A stretch of DNA of 64,000 nt from Pegoplata infirma (Eukaryota > Arthropoda > Insecta > Diptera > Anthomyiidae), in assembly GCA_963921195.1 (NCBI GenBank), contig OY992537.1, forward strand, positions 15,959,125-16,023,124, read 5' to 3'. This document shows, piece after piece, positions 1 through 10,360 of the stretch (position 1 is the stretch's first letter; each line of letters opens with the position of its first letter). Under the pieces are notes generated by a model. It saw nothing but the letters and a program-made list of their open reading frames with translations. It was not told the origin of the DNA and made no database searches. The position numbers were made by a program, and so were the translations under genes.

Positions 1-837
1 AGTATGCCTGATTTTCTCCCTACTACTGTCAACGCAGGTTGGTATCAGGGGCGAGTAAAACTCGTTGCTTTTGGAAACGAAAGATCCGCAGCCGTGTTTA
101 AGGTTGCCATTAGCCAAGTGGGAGAGTTATGGCCTGGAGCCAGACTGGACGTTGTGGAAAAACATGATATCCCCTCGCAACCCAGAGCTCATGCATGGAT
201 CCCAATGGCTACAAGTGACACTGCGGTGATTCTAAAGATGATAAAAGTCTGCAATCCTGACCTTCCAACTCAGAATTGGCAAATTGCCAGATTGGGTGAG
301 ATGGAGGGCGCTCGTCGTCAAGCAGTGGTCTTGGTTAATGAGGAATCGCTTCCGCTTTTAGCCAGGACTGACGGCATTATTAGATTTGGCTTTTTTCATA
401 TAAGAGTCAATGTCTACAAGGGCGACCAGAAGCCTATTTTGGAAGCAGACAAGCCAGTGGCAGAGTCGGCTGGGGAGGAGAATCTGGAAAAGGTTGATAT
501 TCAGCTGACCGATTCTAGGCTGATGGGAGATGCATCTGGCATTTTCGAAACCGAATCTGGCAACGAATGCGACCTCTGTGATGGCACGGAGGATAAAGCT
601 GATGCCACTATGGGTGACATTCAGGACGAGGCCCATGCAGTGAGGAATTCGGAGAGTTCTGTTGCCTCCGATTCAGAACAGATGGGACACATATCTGGCT
701 TATTCGAAACCGAATCTGGGGACGAATGCGACCTCTATGATAACACGGAGGATGAAGCCAATAACACGGTGGTGGAAAGGATGGTGGAAAAAAAGCAAGA
801 TGTTGCGGTTCCTACAAATAAACCTCCATCACTGTAA
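1..837 (+). CDS. LINE ORF1 protein, C-terminal part (DUF4780-like)
   Basis: The frame is open from base 1 and the ATG at 4 may be internal, so the true start is probably upstream. The first 145 or so residues (WPGARLDVVEKHDIP, then HAWIP, then a RRQAVVLVNEESLPLL stretch and GFFHIRVNVY) resemble the DUF4780-type domain seen in ORF1 of dipteran LINEs. This is a recalled family resemblance, not a search result. ORF1 proteins of LINEs bind the element RNA. The C-terminal half is acidic and holds an imperfect duplication with a 159-bp (53-residue) period: SGIFETESGNECDL recurs as SGLFETESGDECDL. No CCHC knuckle is seen in the visible part. The 3' end overlaps ORF2 in another frame. Confidence 0.8.
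   Translation, partial: SMPDFLPTTVNAGWYQGRVKLVAFGNERSAAVFKVAISQVGELWPGARLDVVEKHDIPSQPRAHAWIPMATSDTAVILKMIKVCNPDLPTQNWQIARLGEMEGARRQAVVLVNEESLPLLARTDGIIRFGFFHIRVNVYKGDQKPILEADKPVAESAGEENLEKVDIQLTDSRLMGDASGIFETESGNECDLCDGTEDKADATMGDIQDEAHAVRNSESSVASDSEQMGHISGLFETESGDECDLYDNTEDEANNTVVERMVEKKQDVAVPTNKPPSL
520..780 (+). repeat. Imperfect 159-bp internal duplication in ORF1
   Basis: The segment starting near 520 (tgatgggagatgcatctggc) recurs near 680 (agatgggacacatatctggc), each followed by a block encoding FETESG-ECDL. The spacing of 159 bp keeps the frame, so the protein gains a second acidic motif. The copies differ at several positions, so the duplication is not recent. Confidence 0.8.
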
Positions 838-3800
838 GGCAGCCTCAGCTGCACTATTGCTGCGCCTGACGACAGGAGCAGTTGACTTGGTTTTTATCCA
901 AGAGCCCTGGGTGCGGGGTGGCAGGGTTTGCGGATTGAAGACCCCTGGGTTTAAGTTGATGGTTGCCAAAGGTGAGGGCTCACCAAGAGCCTGCATCTTG
1001 GCGAAAAATGGCTTAAATATATTCTTTTTATCAACTTTTAGTGATATGGATGTTACAGCGGCTAGCTTAGAGCTTCATGGGAAATCTATTTGGCTCGCCT
1101 CTGCGTATTTTCCTAATCCGGGGCCAATACCCCCGGAGAAGGTTGGCGGTCTGATTCGGGAGTCTGAATCTAGGGGACACCAGTTACTAGTGTGCTGTGA
1201 TGCTAATGCACATCATTCGATATGGGGTAGTACAGACACAAATGATAGAGGCGAATCACTTTTGGAGTTTTTGTTAAGCACTAACCTGTATATTTGTAAC
1301 AAGGGTAGTGAACCAACTTTCGTTACAAGTACGCGGCAAGAGGTTCTTGACGTAACACTTGTATCAGATACATTGTCTGATAGAATTGATGACTGGAGAG
1401 TTTTGGAAGAGCATTCTTTCTCAGATCATCGGTACATTGAGTTTTTACTCAGGGAGCGTGCCCCGGTTGAGACAGTCTCTAGAAATCTGAGAAGAACAAA
1501 CTGGGTGAAATATAGGGAGACTTTTTCTTTGCTTTTGGATGAAGTACCCCTATCTGAACCGCATAGTTTAGCGGAAATTGACTGTCTGGTTGACCATATA
1601 ACAAATGTTTGTAATAGGTGCCTGGATGCGTCTTGCCCTTCTGCAAAGCCTAGAGGGAAAAAAAAGCCACCTTGGTGGTCAAATGAGTTGCAGACGAGCA
1701 GAGATTCCTGCAGAAAGCTCTTTAATAAGGCTAAATTTTCAAGAGCGGACGAGGACTGGTCTGCATACAGGCTGCAACTTAAGAGTTATAAAAAGATGAT
1801 CAGAAATGCCAAATGTGATTCTTGGAAAAACTTCTGTGGAAACATAGAAGACGTTTCTGAGGCATCCAGGCTGCGCAAGGTTCTGGCTTCTTCTCCTTGC
1901 ACCCTAGGATACCTGAAAGATCCTAATGGGGTGTGGTCTTCCTCCAGTGGAGAGTCGCTGGATCTCCTTTTAAACACGCATTTTCCGGGCAATTCCATGA
2001 CGCCGTTTCAAGCTTTGGAACGTTCTGACGCCCAAGCATCTGAAATTGCTTCGGAAATAATAAATATGCCAACATTAATCTGGGCGATAAAAAGCTTCAG
2101 GCCCTATAAATCTCCGGGACCTGATGGTATAATCCCGGCTGAGTTGCAGCAAGTGTTGGACTATATAGCCCCGTTGCTGTATAATCTATACACAGCATGC
2201 ATCAACTGGTCGTATATTCCTTTAAAATGGAGGGATACCAGAGTCGTATTTATCCCGAAGGCTGGGAAAAGTTCCCACACAGCTCCGAAGGATTTCAGAC
2301 CAATTAGTCTGTCGTCTTTTTTGTTAAAGACAATGGAACGAATGATAGACTCATATTTGCGTAGAGTGATTGACCCGAGGTTGCTTTCGACAAAGCAACA
2401 TGCATACAGCAAGGGACGATCAACGGAAACAGCTCTTCATGAGCTCGTTGGTACCATCGAGAGATCGCTTTCGGTAAAGGAGTACACTATGGTGGCCTTT
2501 CTTGATATTGAGGGGGCTTTTAATAATGTCATTCCAGAATCGATAATATTGGCATTGTCTGGTCTGGGAGTAAAGCGTGAAATCGTTTTAATGGTGGAAA
2601 ACCTACTTGCCAATAGACGTATAACGTCTGAATTGGGAGCGTCCGTCATATCTCGATTTGTCAATAGGGGCACACCACAAGGAGGTGTTCTTTCGCCGCT
2701 TCTTTGGAACCTGGCACTGAATTCAATGCTACTATCTCTAGAAGCACGTGGTTGTCATGTTATCGCATATGCTGACGATGTCGCGATAGCGGTAAAGGGG
2801 AAGCATCTGCCAACATTGCGGGACATTCTTCAGGGTTCTCTGAAAGATCTGTCTAAATGGGCAAGAGACTGTGGCCTAGGAGTTAATCCTAGTAAAACAG
2901 AGCTTGTTTTGTTTACAAGGAAAAATAAGATTCCTGCTTTTGATCCTATTTCTCTGGACGGTACTGAAATCACCTTCTCAGATGGAGCCAAGTATCTTGG
3001 AGTATTTCTAGATAGGAAGCTGAATTTCAGGCGTAATATTGAGGAACGGGTGAGAAAAGCAACGATTGCTTTGTATTCCTGTAAAAGGGCCATTGGAAAA
3101 CGATGGGGTTTTAGCCCTCAAGTCGTTCATTGGATCTATACAGCAGTGGTGCGTCCAATTTTGCTGTATGGAATCATTGTCTGGTGGCCTGCTTTGGAAA
3201 CAAAAGCGAACTTTGTCTTTATCACGAAGGTACAGAGAATGGCGTCAATGTGCATCACTGGTGCTCTTCGTACTACACCTACGGCTGCATTAGAAATCCT
3301 CCTTCACCTGATACCCTTGGACATATTGGGTAGGCAGTATGCGGCTGCATCGGCAATTCGACTTAATAGCACGCTGCAATGGAGGAGCAGTGATTGTGGC
3401 CATAGCGCAATCTTGAAAAAGATAACAATACCACAAAATGTGGACTGTGCTCCCTCTTTGAGCCTCTTTGAGCGCCACTTTACCACTATGATACCATCCA
3501 GGGAGTCTTGGATGGGGGATACTCCGGGTAGTGGAGCTTCCATAAATTTTTACACAGATGGATCGAGGCTGCACGAACAAGTGGGCTTTGGAGTCTATTC
3601 GGAAGAGCTTGGGTTGAGCCTGGCTCGTAGATTGCCAGATCATTGCAGTGTTTACCAGGCAGAGATGCTGGCAATAAAAGAAGTGGCTGACTGGTTGAGC
3701 TGCAATGTCTTGTCTACAACCGCAGTCAACATCTATACTGACAGTCAAGCCGCGGTCAAGTCCCTGGATTCAATGTTTCTGAAAACAAGATCTGCCCTTA

Positions 3801-4393
3801 ACTGCCGCACGTCTTTAAATGAGATGGCCAAGCAGTTTAACATACGACTCATATGGGTCCCAGGGCACAGAGACATTCCAGGGAATTGCAAAGCCGATGA
3901 GCTTGCAAGACTAGGAACTACCTTACAGGTTCCAACAGAATTGGAATGTGTTGGTACGCCTCTAGAAACTTGCAAGCAAAACCTACGGCTTTGTTCTGCG
4001 ACGGAGACTAATCAAAGATGGGCAAATGGATGGACGTGTGAGACAACACGACTGATTTGGCCTTCTCTTAATCAGGGGCGCACAAGTGAGCTGATATCGC
4101 TTCCAAGAGGAGAGATTTCAACGGTGGTTTCTATAATTACCGGACACTGTCTTATAGGGAAGCACGCAGAGCGGTTAAATGTGCCGTCGAATGACTTTTG
4201 CCGAAGTTGCATGGATGAAGAGGAGTTGGAAACTATCGAACACTTTATTTGCCATTGCCCGGCACTTTCTGGTCAGCGACTTGCTTCACTGGGATCTAGG
4301 GAGCTGTACGATCTTTCAGATTTGTCGGATGTCAAAATTCAACATCTAAGGAGTTTCATAAGAAGCTCAAACTGGTTTAACGACAGGGACTAG
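800..4393 (+). CDS. LINE ORF2 polyprotein: AP endonuclease, reverse transcriptase, RNase H, CCHC
   Basis: This enzyme nicks target DNA, copies the element RNA onto it and removes RNA. The ATG at 800 is chosen because the endonuclease fold begins at once (MLRFLQINLHHC); in-frame ATGs at 737 and 752 are alternatives. It overlaps ORF1 by 38 bp in a shifted frame. Endonuclease motifs are IQEPW (Glu codon at 902) and SDHR (1421-1432). RT motifs are VVFIPKAGK, FRPISLSSF, AFLDIEGAFNN (Asp at 2504), GTPQGGVLSPLLWN, YADD (2768-2779) and KYLGVFLD. RNase H motifs are FYTDGS (Asp at 3557), YQAEMLAIKE, IYTDSQAAVKS and VPGHRDIPGNCKADELA (His at 3866). A C-terminal CRSC...HFICHC knuckle follows. All catalytic residues I checked are present. 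It ends in a double stop (TAGTAG). Confidence 0.95.
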   Translation: MLRFLQINLHHCKAASAALLLRLTTGAVDLVFIQEPWVRGGRVCGLKTPGFKLMVAKGEGSPRACILAKNGLNIFFLSTFSDMDVTAASLELHGKSIWLASAYFPNPGPIPPEKVGGLIRESESRGHQLLVCCDANAHHSIWGSTDTNDRGESLLEFLLSTNLYICNKGSEPTFVTSTRQEVLDVTLVSDTLSDRIDDWRVLEEHSFSDHRYIEFLLRERAPVETVSRNLRRTNWVKYRETFSLLLDEVPLSEPHSLAEIDCLVDHITNVCNRCLDASCPSAKPRGKKKPPWWSNELQTSRDSCRKLFNKAKFSRADEDWSAYRLQLKSYKKMIRNAKCDSWKNFCGNIEDVSEASRLRKVLASSPCTLGYLKDPNGVWSSSSGESLDLLLNTHFPGNSMTPFQALERSDAQASEIASEIINMPTLIWAIKSFRPYKSPGPDGIIPAELQQVLDYIAPLLYNLYTACINWSYIPLKWRDTRVVFIPKAGKSSHTAPKDFRPISLSSFLLKTMERMIDSYLRRVIDPRLLSTKQHAYSKGRSTETALHELVGTIERSLSVKEYTMVAFLDIEGAFNNVIPESIILALSGLGVKREIVLMVENLLANRRITSELGASVISRFVNRGTPQGGVLSPLLWNLALNSMLLSLEARGCHVIAYADDVAIAVKGKHLPTLRDILQGSLKDLSKWARDCGLGVNPSKTELVLFTRKNKIPAFDPISLDGTEITFSDGAKYLGVFLDRKLNFRRNIEERVRKATIALYSCKRAIGKRWGFSPQVVHWIYTAVVRPILLYGIIVWWPALETKANFVFITKVQRMASMCITGALRTTPTAALEILLHLIPLDILGRQYAAASAIRLNSTLQWRSSDCGHSAILKKITIPQNVDCAPSLSLFERHFTTMIPSRESWMGDTPGSGASINFYTDGSRLHEQVGFGVYSEELGLSLARRLPDHCSVYQAEMLAIKEVADWLSCNVLSTTAVNIYTDSQAAVKSLDSMFLKTRSALNCRTSLNEMAKQFNIRLIWVPGHRDIPGNCKADELARLGTTLQVPTELECVGTPLETCKQNLRLCSATETNQRWANGWTCETTRLIWPSLNQGRTSELISLPRGEISTVVSIITGHCLIGKHAERLNVPSNDFCRSCMDEEELETIEHFICHCPALSGQRLASLGSRELYDLSDLSDVKIQHLRSFIRSSNWFNDRD

Positions 4394-4396
4394 TAG

Positions 4397-4507
4397 GGAA
4401 ACCTATTACGATCCCGTGGTATCACAATGGACCTCAGAGTCTACGTGTGTTGACGTAAAACGTCAGCAGCCACTTACAACCTAACCTAACCTAACCTAAC
4501 CCTAACT
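4397..4507 (+). repeat. LINE 3' UTR with short hairpin and (CCTAA)n tail
   Basis: About 80 bp of 3' UTR follow the double stop. It has a small hairpin, GACGT-AAA-ACGTC, at 4452-4464, then CAGCAGCCACTTACAAC, then roughly five CCTAA units at 4478-4507. The same block (GTCAGCAGCCACTTAC) recurs near 31.9 kb in a dead relative. The 3' RNA end of such elements is what the RT recognises, so the hairpin is a candidate recognition structure; that role is inferred. Confidence 0.75.
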
Positions 4508-6179
4508 ATTTAAACCTTAAAAAAACATGATAATGTTACTGGTTCCTAAGGTTTGTTAAAAATTAAACCAATAATTATGACTAGGAGTTCTTCACACTAG
4601 TCGGCAAATTCCAAAAAGAAGTCAAATATATAATGAACATTATTTGGACACAAAGAAGGTTGACATCATTATAGTATTTAATATGAGATTTTCAAACAAA
4701 TATTCTAAAATATCAAATAGGCACATACAGGACTCTTTTCAAGATTTTTCATATGTTTTAATTTTCTCATATAACATTATAAAGAAAAGAACAAAAAAAT
4801 GCTCTGTCAGCGGTAGCTGCTAAGATTGCCAAAAACTAAAAAATCTATAGAAAAGGACTCTTTTTGAATACAGTGCCGGCAAACATGAAACAAAAGTTCA
4901 AGCGGCAAAAGAACAATCACATGAAATGCTTGACATAGAGCAGGTTAAAAATAAGTTGTATAGAAGAAATGTCCGCCTACTTTTTTCCTCTCTTTTTTTA
5001 ACCATTATCACTTGTTGTGCACCCTGGTAGAAGTAGAAGCAGCAGCAAACGTTTTTTTATGATTTAATTGAGACAACTAGAAAAATCCGTAAAAATTTGC
5101 CAAACTTAAGAATGTAATGATGACTTATTAAATCTACAAAAAGAAAAATGCCGACAAGAAAAAAAAAAATTATGCCTGGCTTCAACGAGCCAAAAGAAAT
5201 ACTCCTACAATTTTTTTACAAGCTAGAAGACTCAGGGAGAGGTATAAAAGATACATAGCTGAGTTGGTATTTTACATTGTATGGCAACATGAAGGGCGAA
5301 TTATGACGAGATTCGACAAAACTAATTGATTTAAAACACTATAATCGTCTCATCAGTTTAACAACAAAAAGCAAAAAAACAACACACACAAACAGGACAT
5401 GGTAACGAAAAAAAAAAATCCATAAAATGAACATTTTAATCTTTTGAGTCAACCACTGTGGTCTTCGATTATGTTGTACTTATTGAGAGGGTGTAAGTAA
5501 ATCTACGCCTTATCGCTTTTGAGATATTTTTCGCATCTGCCAAAGATGACTGACTGCCTGTATACTAGTCATTGGCTATTATGGTTTCATAGGCAACCAC
5601 ATTTATGTACACCTCCTACATTTCTCTCTCTTCATATGTAGTTTTGCCTGGAATGCATTCTTAATGCTTGGCCTCTAAATGAAGCAAATCATTAAATCAT
5701 AAACGATTTTCTATTCAGAACAAAACTGATTTTCTATTTTATGTGACCAAATAGCAAAAAAAAGGCAATGTCAAATAAGCGTATAATATCAAATTAACTC
5801 GTCAAAGAGATCATAATGTCTTTTTTTCTCTTCAGTTCATTTTGCATTTCCAAATTTTAGCTCTGGAAACATACGTTTCAAATTTTTTTTTCATCTTTCC
5901 ATCGATTTCTGCGACCGAATTGTGGTGGTTAGTTCCACTGTGGGATATCCATTCACAGCAATAATTGCTCATAATGTTAGTCATTTTCTCTAACAATATC
6001 CTTCGAAAAACACAAAATAGCATTCCTTTTCTCTATTGAAAACAAATTCTTTCGTTTAGTTTCGTTGTAGATCTCTAAACACCACATGCAACACGCCATA
6101 AATGTGGTGTGCGTTTCGTTAAATTTGTCGCGGTTGATTTTGTGTTCAACAAAATCATCAAATCTACCTAAAACTGCGT
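4508..6179. other. No gene recognised; A+T-rich intergenic DNA
   Basis: Only short, unconvincing open frames occur here, and none resembles a known family. Long A and T runs (for example near 5160 and 5410) are present. No terminal repeats or target duplications were seen. Confidence 0.6.
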
Positions 6180-6466
6180 GCTGTGCGCAGTGAAGCAAGC
6201 CGATGCAAAATTTTCGGCGGCGGCTGAAGAGCAAAAATTTTCGGCGGCGGCGGCGTTTCGGCTGCGCGCCGCGTTTTTTTTTAGAACAGCGCGGCTGAAA
6301 AAAAAATTCGGCTGCGCCGCTATTGTATAGTAAAAAACGGTTTAAAACTAGTCATATTAATCACGATACCATACCGAACAAGTGGTCGATATAACATTCA
6401 GCATAGATGAGAACTTTAGGGACCAATTAAATAATGGTTTAATAACAATTTTATTGGAGTTATGGT

Positions 6467-7640
6467 AACAAGTAAGAAAATTATAGTAGGTCAAGACCGA
6501 CCTTATACCCTACACCAGTGTTTTCCGGAAAATGTGTCCGAAGTCCAAACATGAACCGATTGGATCTATATTTTGTGACATCTTTAATTAGTGCACAAAC
6601 TTAATTTGAGTCCAATAATGGTATAATTACACCGCTCAACAAGCTTTTTTCGGTTTGAAATCTTAGTTTTTAGTTTAGATATCGCCATTTTTATTTAAAT
6701 TCTCAACTTTTAAAAAATTTACTAAAGTAGTAAAAAAAACCTTCTTAAATCTAAGAAGATAAATATGATAAACTAATGGGTAGAAAATTTCGAAACTTTT
6801 CTAAATTTCTAAACTTGTAATTAAATTTTACTAAATTGTGGTAAAATTTACGAACTATTTTTAAGAAAATTGTATCCCAAAATTAAGTTAGCTCTTTTGT
6901 TAATGTGGTGACAACAAGTAGAAATGGTCAGATTTCTTTATAATTTGGAAACATTCCAAATATATGATTACAAAATATGTTTTTTTGGGGTATTTATTTA
7001 TTCGCATGCCAAATTTCGAAAGGATACCTGTTAAATTGCGGGTATAAAAGTAATGTTAGCCAAATTTGGGGGGCGTTTGTATGGGGGTAGGTCAAAACAT
7101 GGACCGATTATTTTTTTTTTAATTTCAAGAGGCTTCTTCCTTGGGGAAAAAGGAAGCATAAATTTAATTTCAGTCAAATCAATTGATTGTTACGACCTGT
7201 ATCGTACTCACTATGTTAACATGGACGGACATCGCTAAATCGACCCAGAAAGTGATTCTAAATCGATCGCTATACTTGAAGTTTGGTTTAGGACCAATAT
7301 TTCGGATAGTTACAAACATTAAGACAAACTCACAATACCCTGTACTTGAGATGGGCACATGAGCAGATTTGTGCGTGATTCACGCTTGAGTGTGACTGAA
7401 ACTCAATTTTACTCAAGTGGTTGTGAGTGAGTGGGAAAAAATTGCGTGAGTGAGTTTGCGTGAGTTATTTTTTTTTGCGTGCTTTATTTTCTCTTCATAT
7501 TTTCTTTCATTCCAATTTTTTTTATAAAAAAAGTTTCGTGAGTGTGAGTGAAGTTTGTGTGAGTACTCGTGAGTGTGAGTCAAAAGTCACTCACGCGACC
7601 ATCTGTACCCTGTACCACAGAGTGGTGTAGGCATAAACAT
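6467..7640. mobile_element. Hairpin-ended dispersed repeat (variant M), mini-me/INE-1-like
   Basis: It begins AACAAGTAAG and has a short inverted repeat (GGTC-AAG-ACC) about 20 bp in, then TTATACCCTACACCA. The far end reads CACAGAGTGGTGTAGG, complementary in style to the start. This is the layout of the family-A repeats (AACAAGT, hairpin, ATACCCT) with a different hairpin sequence. Phrases such as AACCGATTGGATC are typical of dipteran dispersed repeats. There is no coding capacity. It is interrupted by the small element at 7345-7606. Confidence 0.6.
7345..7606. mobile_element. Small hAT-like MITE made of GTGAGTGTGAGT-type repeats
   Basis: The 8-bp sequence ACCCTGTA occurs exactly on both sides (7337-7344 and 7607-7614), and joining the flanks restores the CCCTGTACCACAG phrase of the host repeat. 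The inverted ends are weak (AGATGG inside the left end, CCATCT inside the right). The interior consists of short GTGAG/CTCAC repeats in both orientations and has no open frame. The target duplication is the stronger evidence here. Confidence 0.65.
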
Positions 7641-7930
7641 TTCTAGGCCATTATTCTGGGGTGGACAAAAGCCCCCCCCTTCCGAACAAAAGAAAATTAA
7701 AACAAAACTAAAAAACACATGTAACACGAAATCACAAAAAAAGTGTTTAAAAAAATTTAAGTTAACTACTATTTTCGTTAAAAATATATAAACATTAACA
7801 CCACTCTACACGGTTTTTGCACAGACATTTTCTAAATATTTTGGACGAATCTGTCATCAGAAAAGTTGTGTCGAATCGCCTTCTCGAGATATAGGCATTT
7901 TCATTTTTTGTGCCTCAAAACGAACATTTT

Positions 7931-8653
7931 TTTATACCCTCCAACTACAGTATGGGGGTATACTCACTTTGTCATTCCGTGTGTAACGTATCGAAATATC
8001 GGTGTAGGACCCCATAAAGTATATATATTATTGATCAGTGATTGATTCTAAGACATTCTAGCGATGTCCGTCTGTCCGTCCGTCCGTCCGTCCGTCCGTC
8101 CGTCCGTCCGTCCGTCCGTCTGTGGAAGACACGATACAGTCCAAAATAAAAGTGGTAGACTCCTGAAATTTGGCACATATATGTCTTATGTTCATAGGCC
8201 GGTTGAGTTCGGAGATGGGTAAAATCGGACCAGGGGGAAAAAAGTTCCCCCTTGAAGAACTAAACAAACCTCAGAAAAATACCATATTTTTACATGATTT
8301 TTTGTGTTTTTGTTTAACAAATCCAACATTTTAATGCTACAAGAAGTTCAAGGTCCTGTATTTGGACCCACAGAATTAGAAAAAATCGTTTTACGGTCCA
8401 CCCCCCCCCCCCCCTTTTATGGGCGTGGAATAAATTTTTTTTTATATAATGATAAATTTGCGTTTCTTTAGAGCAAAAAGCATAAGAATTATTTTTTTTA
8501 ACACTTATTCGAGAGGAATTGTGCCCCCCAATTACCACTACCGACCCCCCCCCCCCCAAAAAAAAAGACGCCCCTGCAATTTTTTTTTTATTTATTTGCA
8601 TGTTGGAGGGTATAAAAGATTCGGCACAGCCGAATTTAACACTCTTACTTGTT
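7931..8653 (+). mobile_element. Family-A dispersed repeat (mini-me/INE-1-like), near full length
   Basis: It starts TATACCCTCCAACTACAG and has a short TA tract at about 8020, a (GTCC)n tract at 8066-8121, C-runs and A-runs near 8400 and 8550, and ends GGGTATAAAAGATTCGGC with a terminal hairpin and CTTACTTGT. The combination of (TA)n, (GTCY)n and a subterminal hairpin matches the mini-me/INE-1 type of non-autonomous dipteran repeat, often linked to Helitron/Helentron replication. That class assignment is from general knowledge. It inserted into the hAT-type element around it. Confidence 0.75.
8066..8121 (+). repeat. (GTCC)n/(GTCY)n microsatellite inside family A
   Basis: About 13 tetranucleotide GTCC/GTCT units follow GCGAT. 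The copies at 18499-18549 (complement), 22668-22693 and 45935-45955 carry the same tract at different lengths, so the tract expands and contracts within the family. Confidence 0.9.
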
Positions 8654-8890
8654 AATATTGAAAAAGAGTATGTTAAAGTTATTCATATTTTTATTTATTT
8701 GAACTTGGTCCACAAAAATTAAAAATGGCTATATCTAGAAACTTTTCCTTTAGGTGATTTTGATACAATTTTTTTGGTGTCAGATTTTTTTTTAGGAGGC
8801 AAACATTTTTAGGAAATGTGATTTAATCTTTTTTTTTAATTTTACCTAAAAATCATTAAAATTGGTACGAACAAATGTATTAAAAAACTA

Positions 8891-9140
8891 CACTCAAAAA
8901 ATTATGTTAGTAAAATCAACTGAAAATGTCAGTTAAAATAACTACTTTGTAAGTTATTTTGGGGTCAACTACTTTTTCAGTTAAATCAACTAACAATGTT
9001 AGTTATTTTAACTGACAAAAAACAACTGACTTATGTAGTAAAAACTACTTACATTTGTAGTCAAAACAATTAACATGTAGTAAAAATAAAATAATCAATA
9101 TTTAATTTTTTTTCCAAAATTTTTCAGAAAAAAAATTTTT
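8891..9140 (+). mobile_element. Truncated family-D MITE (CACTCAAAAAATTATGTTAG end)
   Basis: It matches the left half of the complete copy at 34309-34876, including repeated AACTGAC, AACTAAC and AGTTAAAAT words. The match fades near 9140 in A/T runs and no right terminus is seen. The left flank ends in TA. Confidence 0.75.
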
Positions 9141-9587
9141 TCAAAAAAAAAAACAAATAAAACAGACAATTAAAATTCAGCAACCGCAATTAAATTTGAG
9201 AAAAGCTTAGTTGAAATTCAAATGAAATCTAGAAAAAAAGTATTGAAACCTAGAAATTTCATTCGAAATTTGGAAAAGGCCAATAGTCACTCAGAAATTG
9301 AAATTCTCAATTAGTTTTTCTGAGAATGCGAACTTTTCAATTTCAGTTGTGATTTCTATATTTTATTTGGACTTTTTTGAATTCCAACATGACTTTTAGA
9401 AATTTTAATATCCAAATGGAACAAAATTGAGGAATATGCTCATTTTAATTTCAAAACCGCCAAAATCGGCTGGAGTTTGAGCCGCCGATCAGCCGATGAT
9501 ATCGGCGGCGGCGCGGCTCGTGGAAAAATATCGGCTTAGCGACTCAGCCGTCAGCCGCGCCGACCGGCTTGCTTCACTGGCTGTGCG

Positions 9588-10360
9588 TCCAACGTTTTTA
9601 ATTTTTTCGCAGAATTTCATTTCTATTAGTTGAACAATGCATCTACTTATGGTTTTATGACTTGAAAAGGTCGTTTTGTAGCCATGAATGTAAAAGTAAT
9701 TTCTTTATGTTTTTTTTTTTTATGATTTTAACACTTTGCTGCTATAAAGAATGAAAGTTTTGAATTTTCTTTCAGTACATAAATCGAGCATTAACTTTAC
9801 GGCAGATGGAATGAATTGAGTGAGAAACAGTTAAATTTGTCCTTGCCGAAATGTTTTGATACTATATAATATGTAAACAAATTTTTCTCTTAACATTTTT
9901 TTGAGCGGTAACAATTTTATAGAGTAAAATAATTTTTTTGATCGAATCAATTTGTTAAATAACGACAACTTAAAAACTAAGTGCGGTTAACACAATATCC
10001 AGTTAAATCAAAGTTAACGTAACCTCCGGTTTGTCCCACACAAATTTGACATCTATAACCTCCGGTTAGCACTAAACCCAATTTATCTTCCGGTTAGTTC
10101 ATTTGTGTTATCGGCCCTAAGTAATATACCCCAAAATTAATATCTTTTAAAAATTAAAAAAAAAAAATAAATTTATAAAATATTTTTTTTAAGAACATAT
10201 TAATTTAAATTTATTTAATAGAGTTTTAGTCTAAACTATAGTTTTATATATAATTGAAAGGCAAAAAGTTAATATTTGATAGGTTACAATTCCAGGAATA
10301 AAAACATTTTTTTATTTTTAATTTGTTTAATCTTAAATTTGGTGTAAACTGATTTTGTTT
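9588..10360. other. No gene recognised
   Basis: A+T-rich DNA. The only pattern noted is the phrase AACCTCCGGTT or close variants, present three times in 10020-10100, which may be the edge of a decayed repeat. Confidence 0.5.

Larger units (their letters stand above)
1..4507 (+). mobile_element. Non-LTR retrotransposon, 5' end beyond the window, with intact ORF2 and (CCTAA)n tail
   Basis: The element has two overlapping reading frames, ORF1 (to 837) and ORF2 (to 4393), then a short 3' UTR and a tail of about five CCTAA units. ORF2 carries endonuclease, reverse transcriptase and RNase H, which fits the I/LOA/R1 group of insect LINEs; the exact clade cannot be fixed by eye. The lack of internal stops across more than 1,180 codons marks it as young compared with the decayed relatives elsewhere in this window. 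ORF1 is open at the first base, so the 5' UTR and 5' target duplication lie outside the window. Confidence 0.93.
6188..9579. mobile_element. hAT-type non-autonomous element with nested insertions
   Basis: The ends are perfect inverted repeats, CAGTGAAGCAAGCCG at 6188 and its complement ending at 9579. Both are flanked by the exact 8-bp duplication GCTGTGCG (6180-6187 and 9580-9587). An 8-bp duplication with CAGTG ends is the mark of the hAT superfamily. G+C-rich GGCGGCGGC-type tracts lie just inside each end (6195-6310 and 9475-9565). No transposase frame is seen. The interior is largely occupied by later arrivals at 6467-7640, 7931-8653 and 8891-9140, so the original element was much shorter than 3.4 kb. 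Confidence 0.85.

Noticed and set aside
3290..3748. 152-codon frame on the minus strand and other antisense or shifted frames within 1600-3975
   Set aside because: They are shadows of the LINE ORF2, which has catalytic motifs in its own frame.
4478..4507. CCTAA repeats as a telomere array
   Set aside because: Only about five units, directly attached to a LINE 3' UTR, and flies are known to lack TTAGG telomeres.
6490..6500. Hairpin terminus as a bacterial-type terminator
   Set aside because: The genome is eukaryotic and the hairpin is part of a dispersed repeat terminus.
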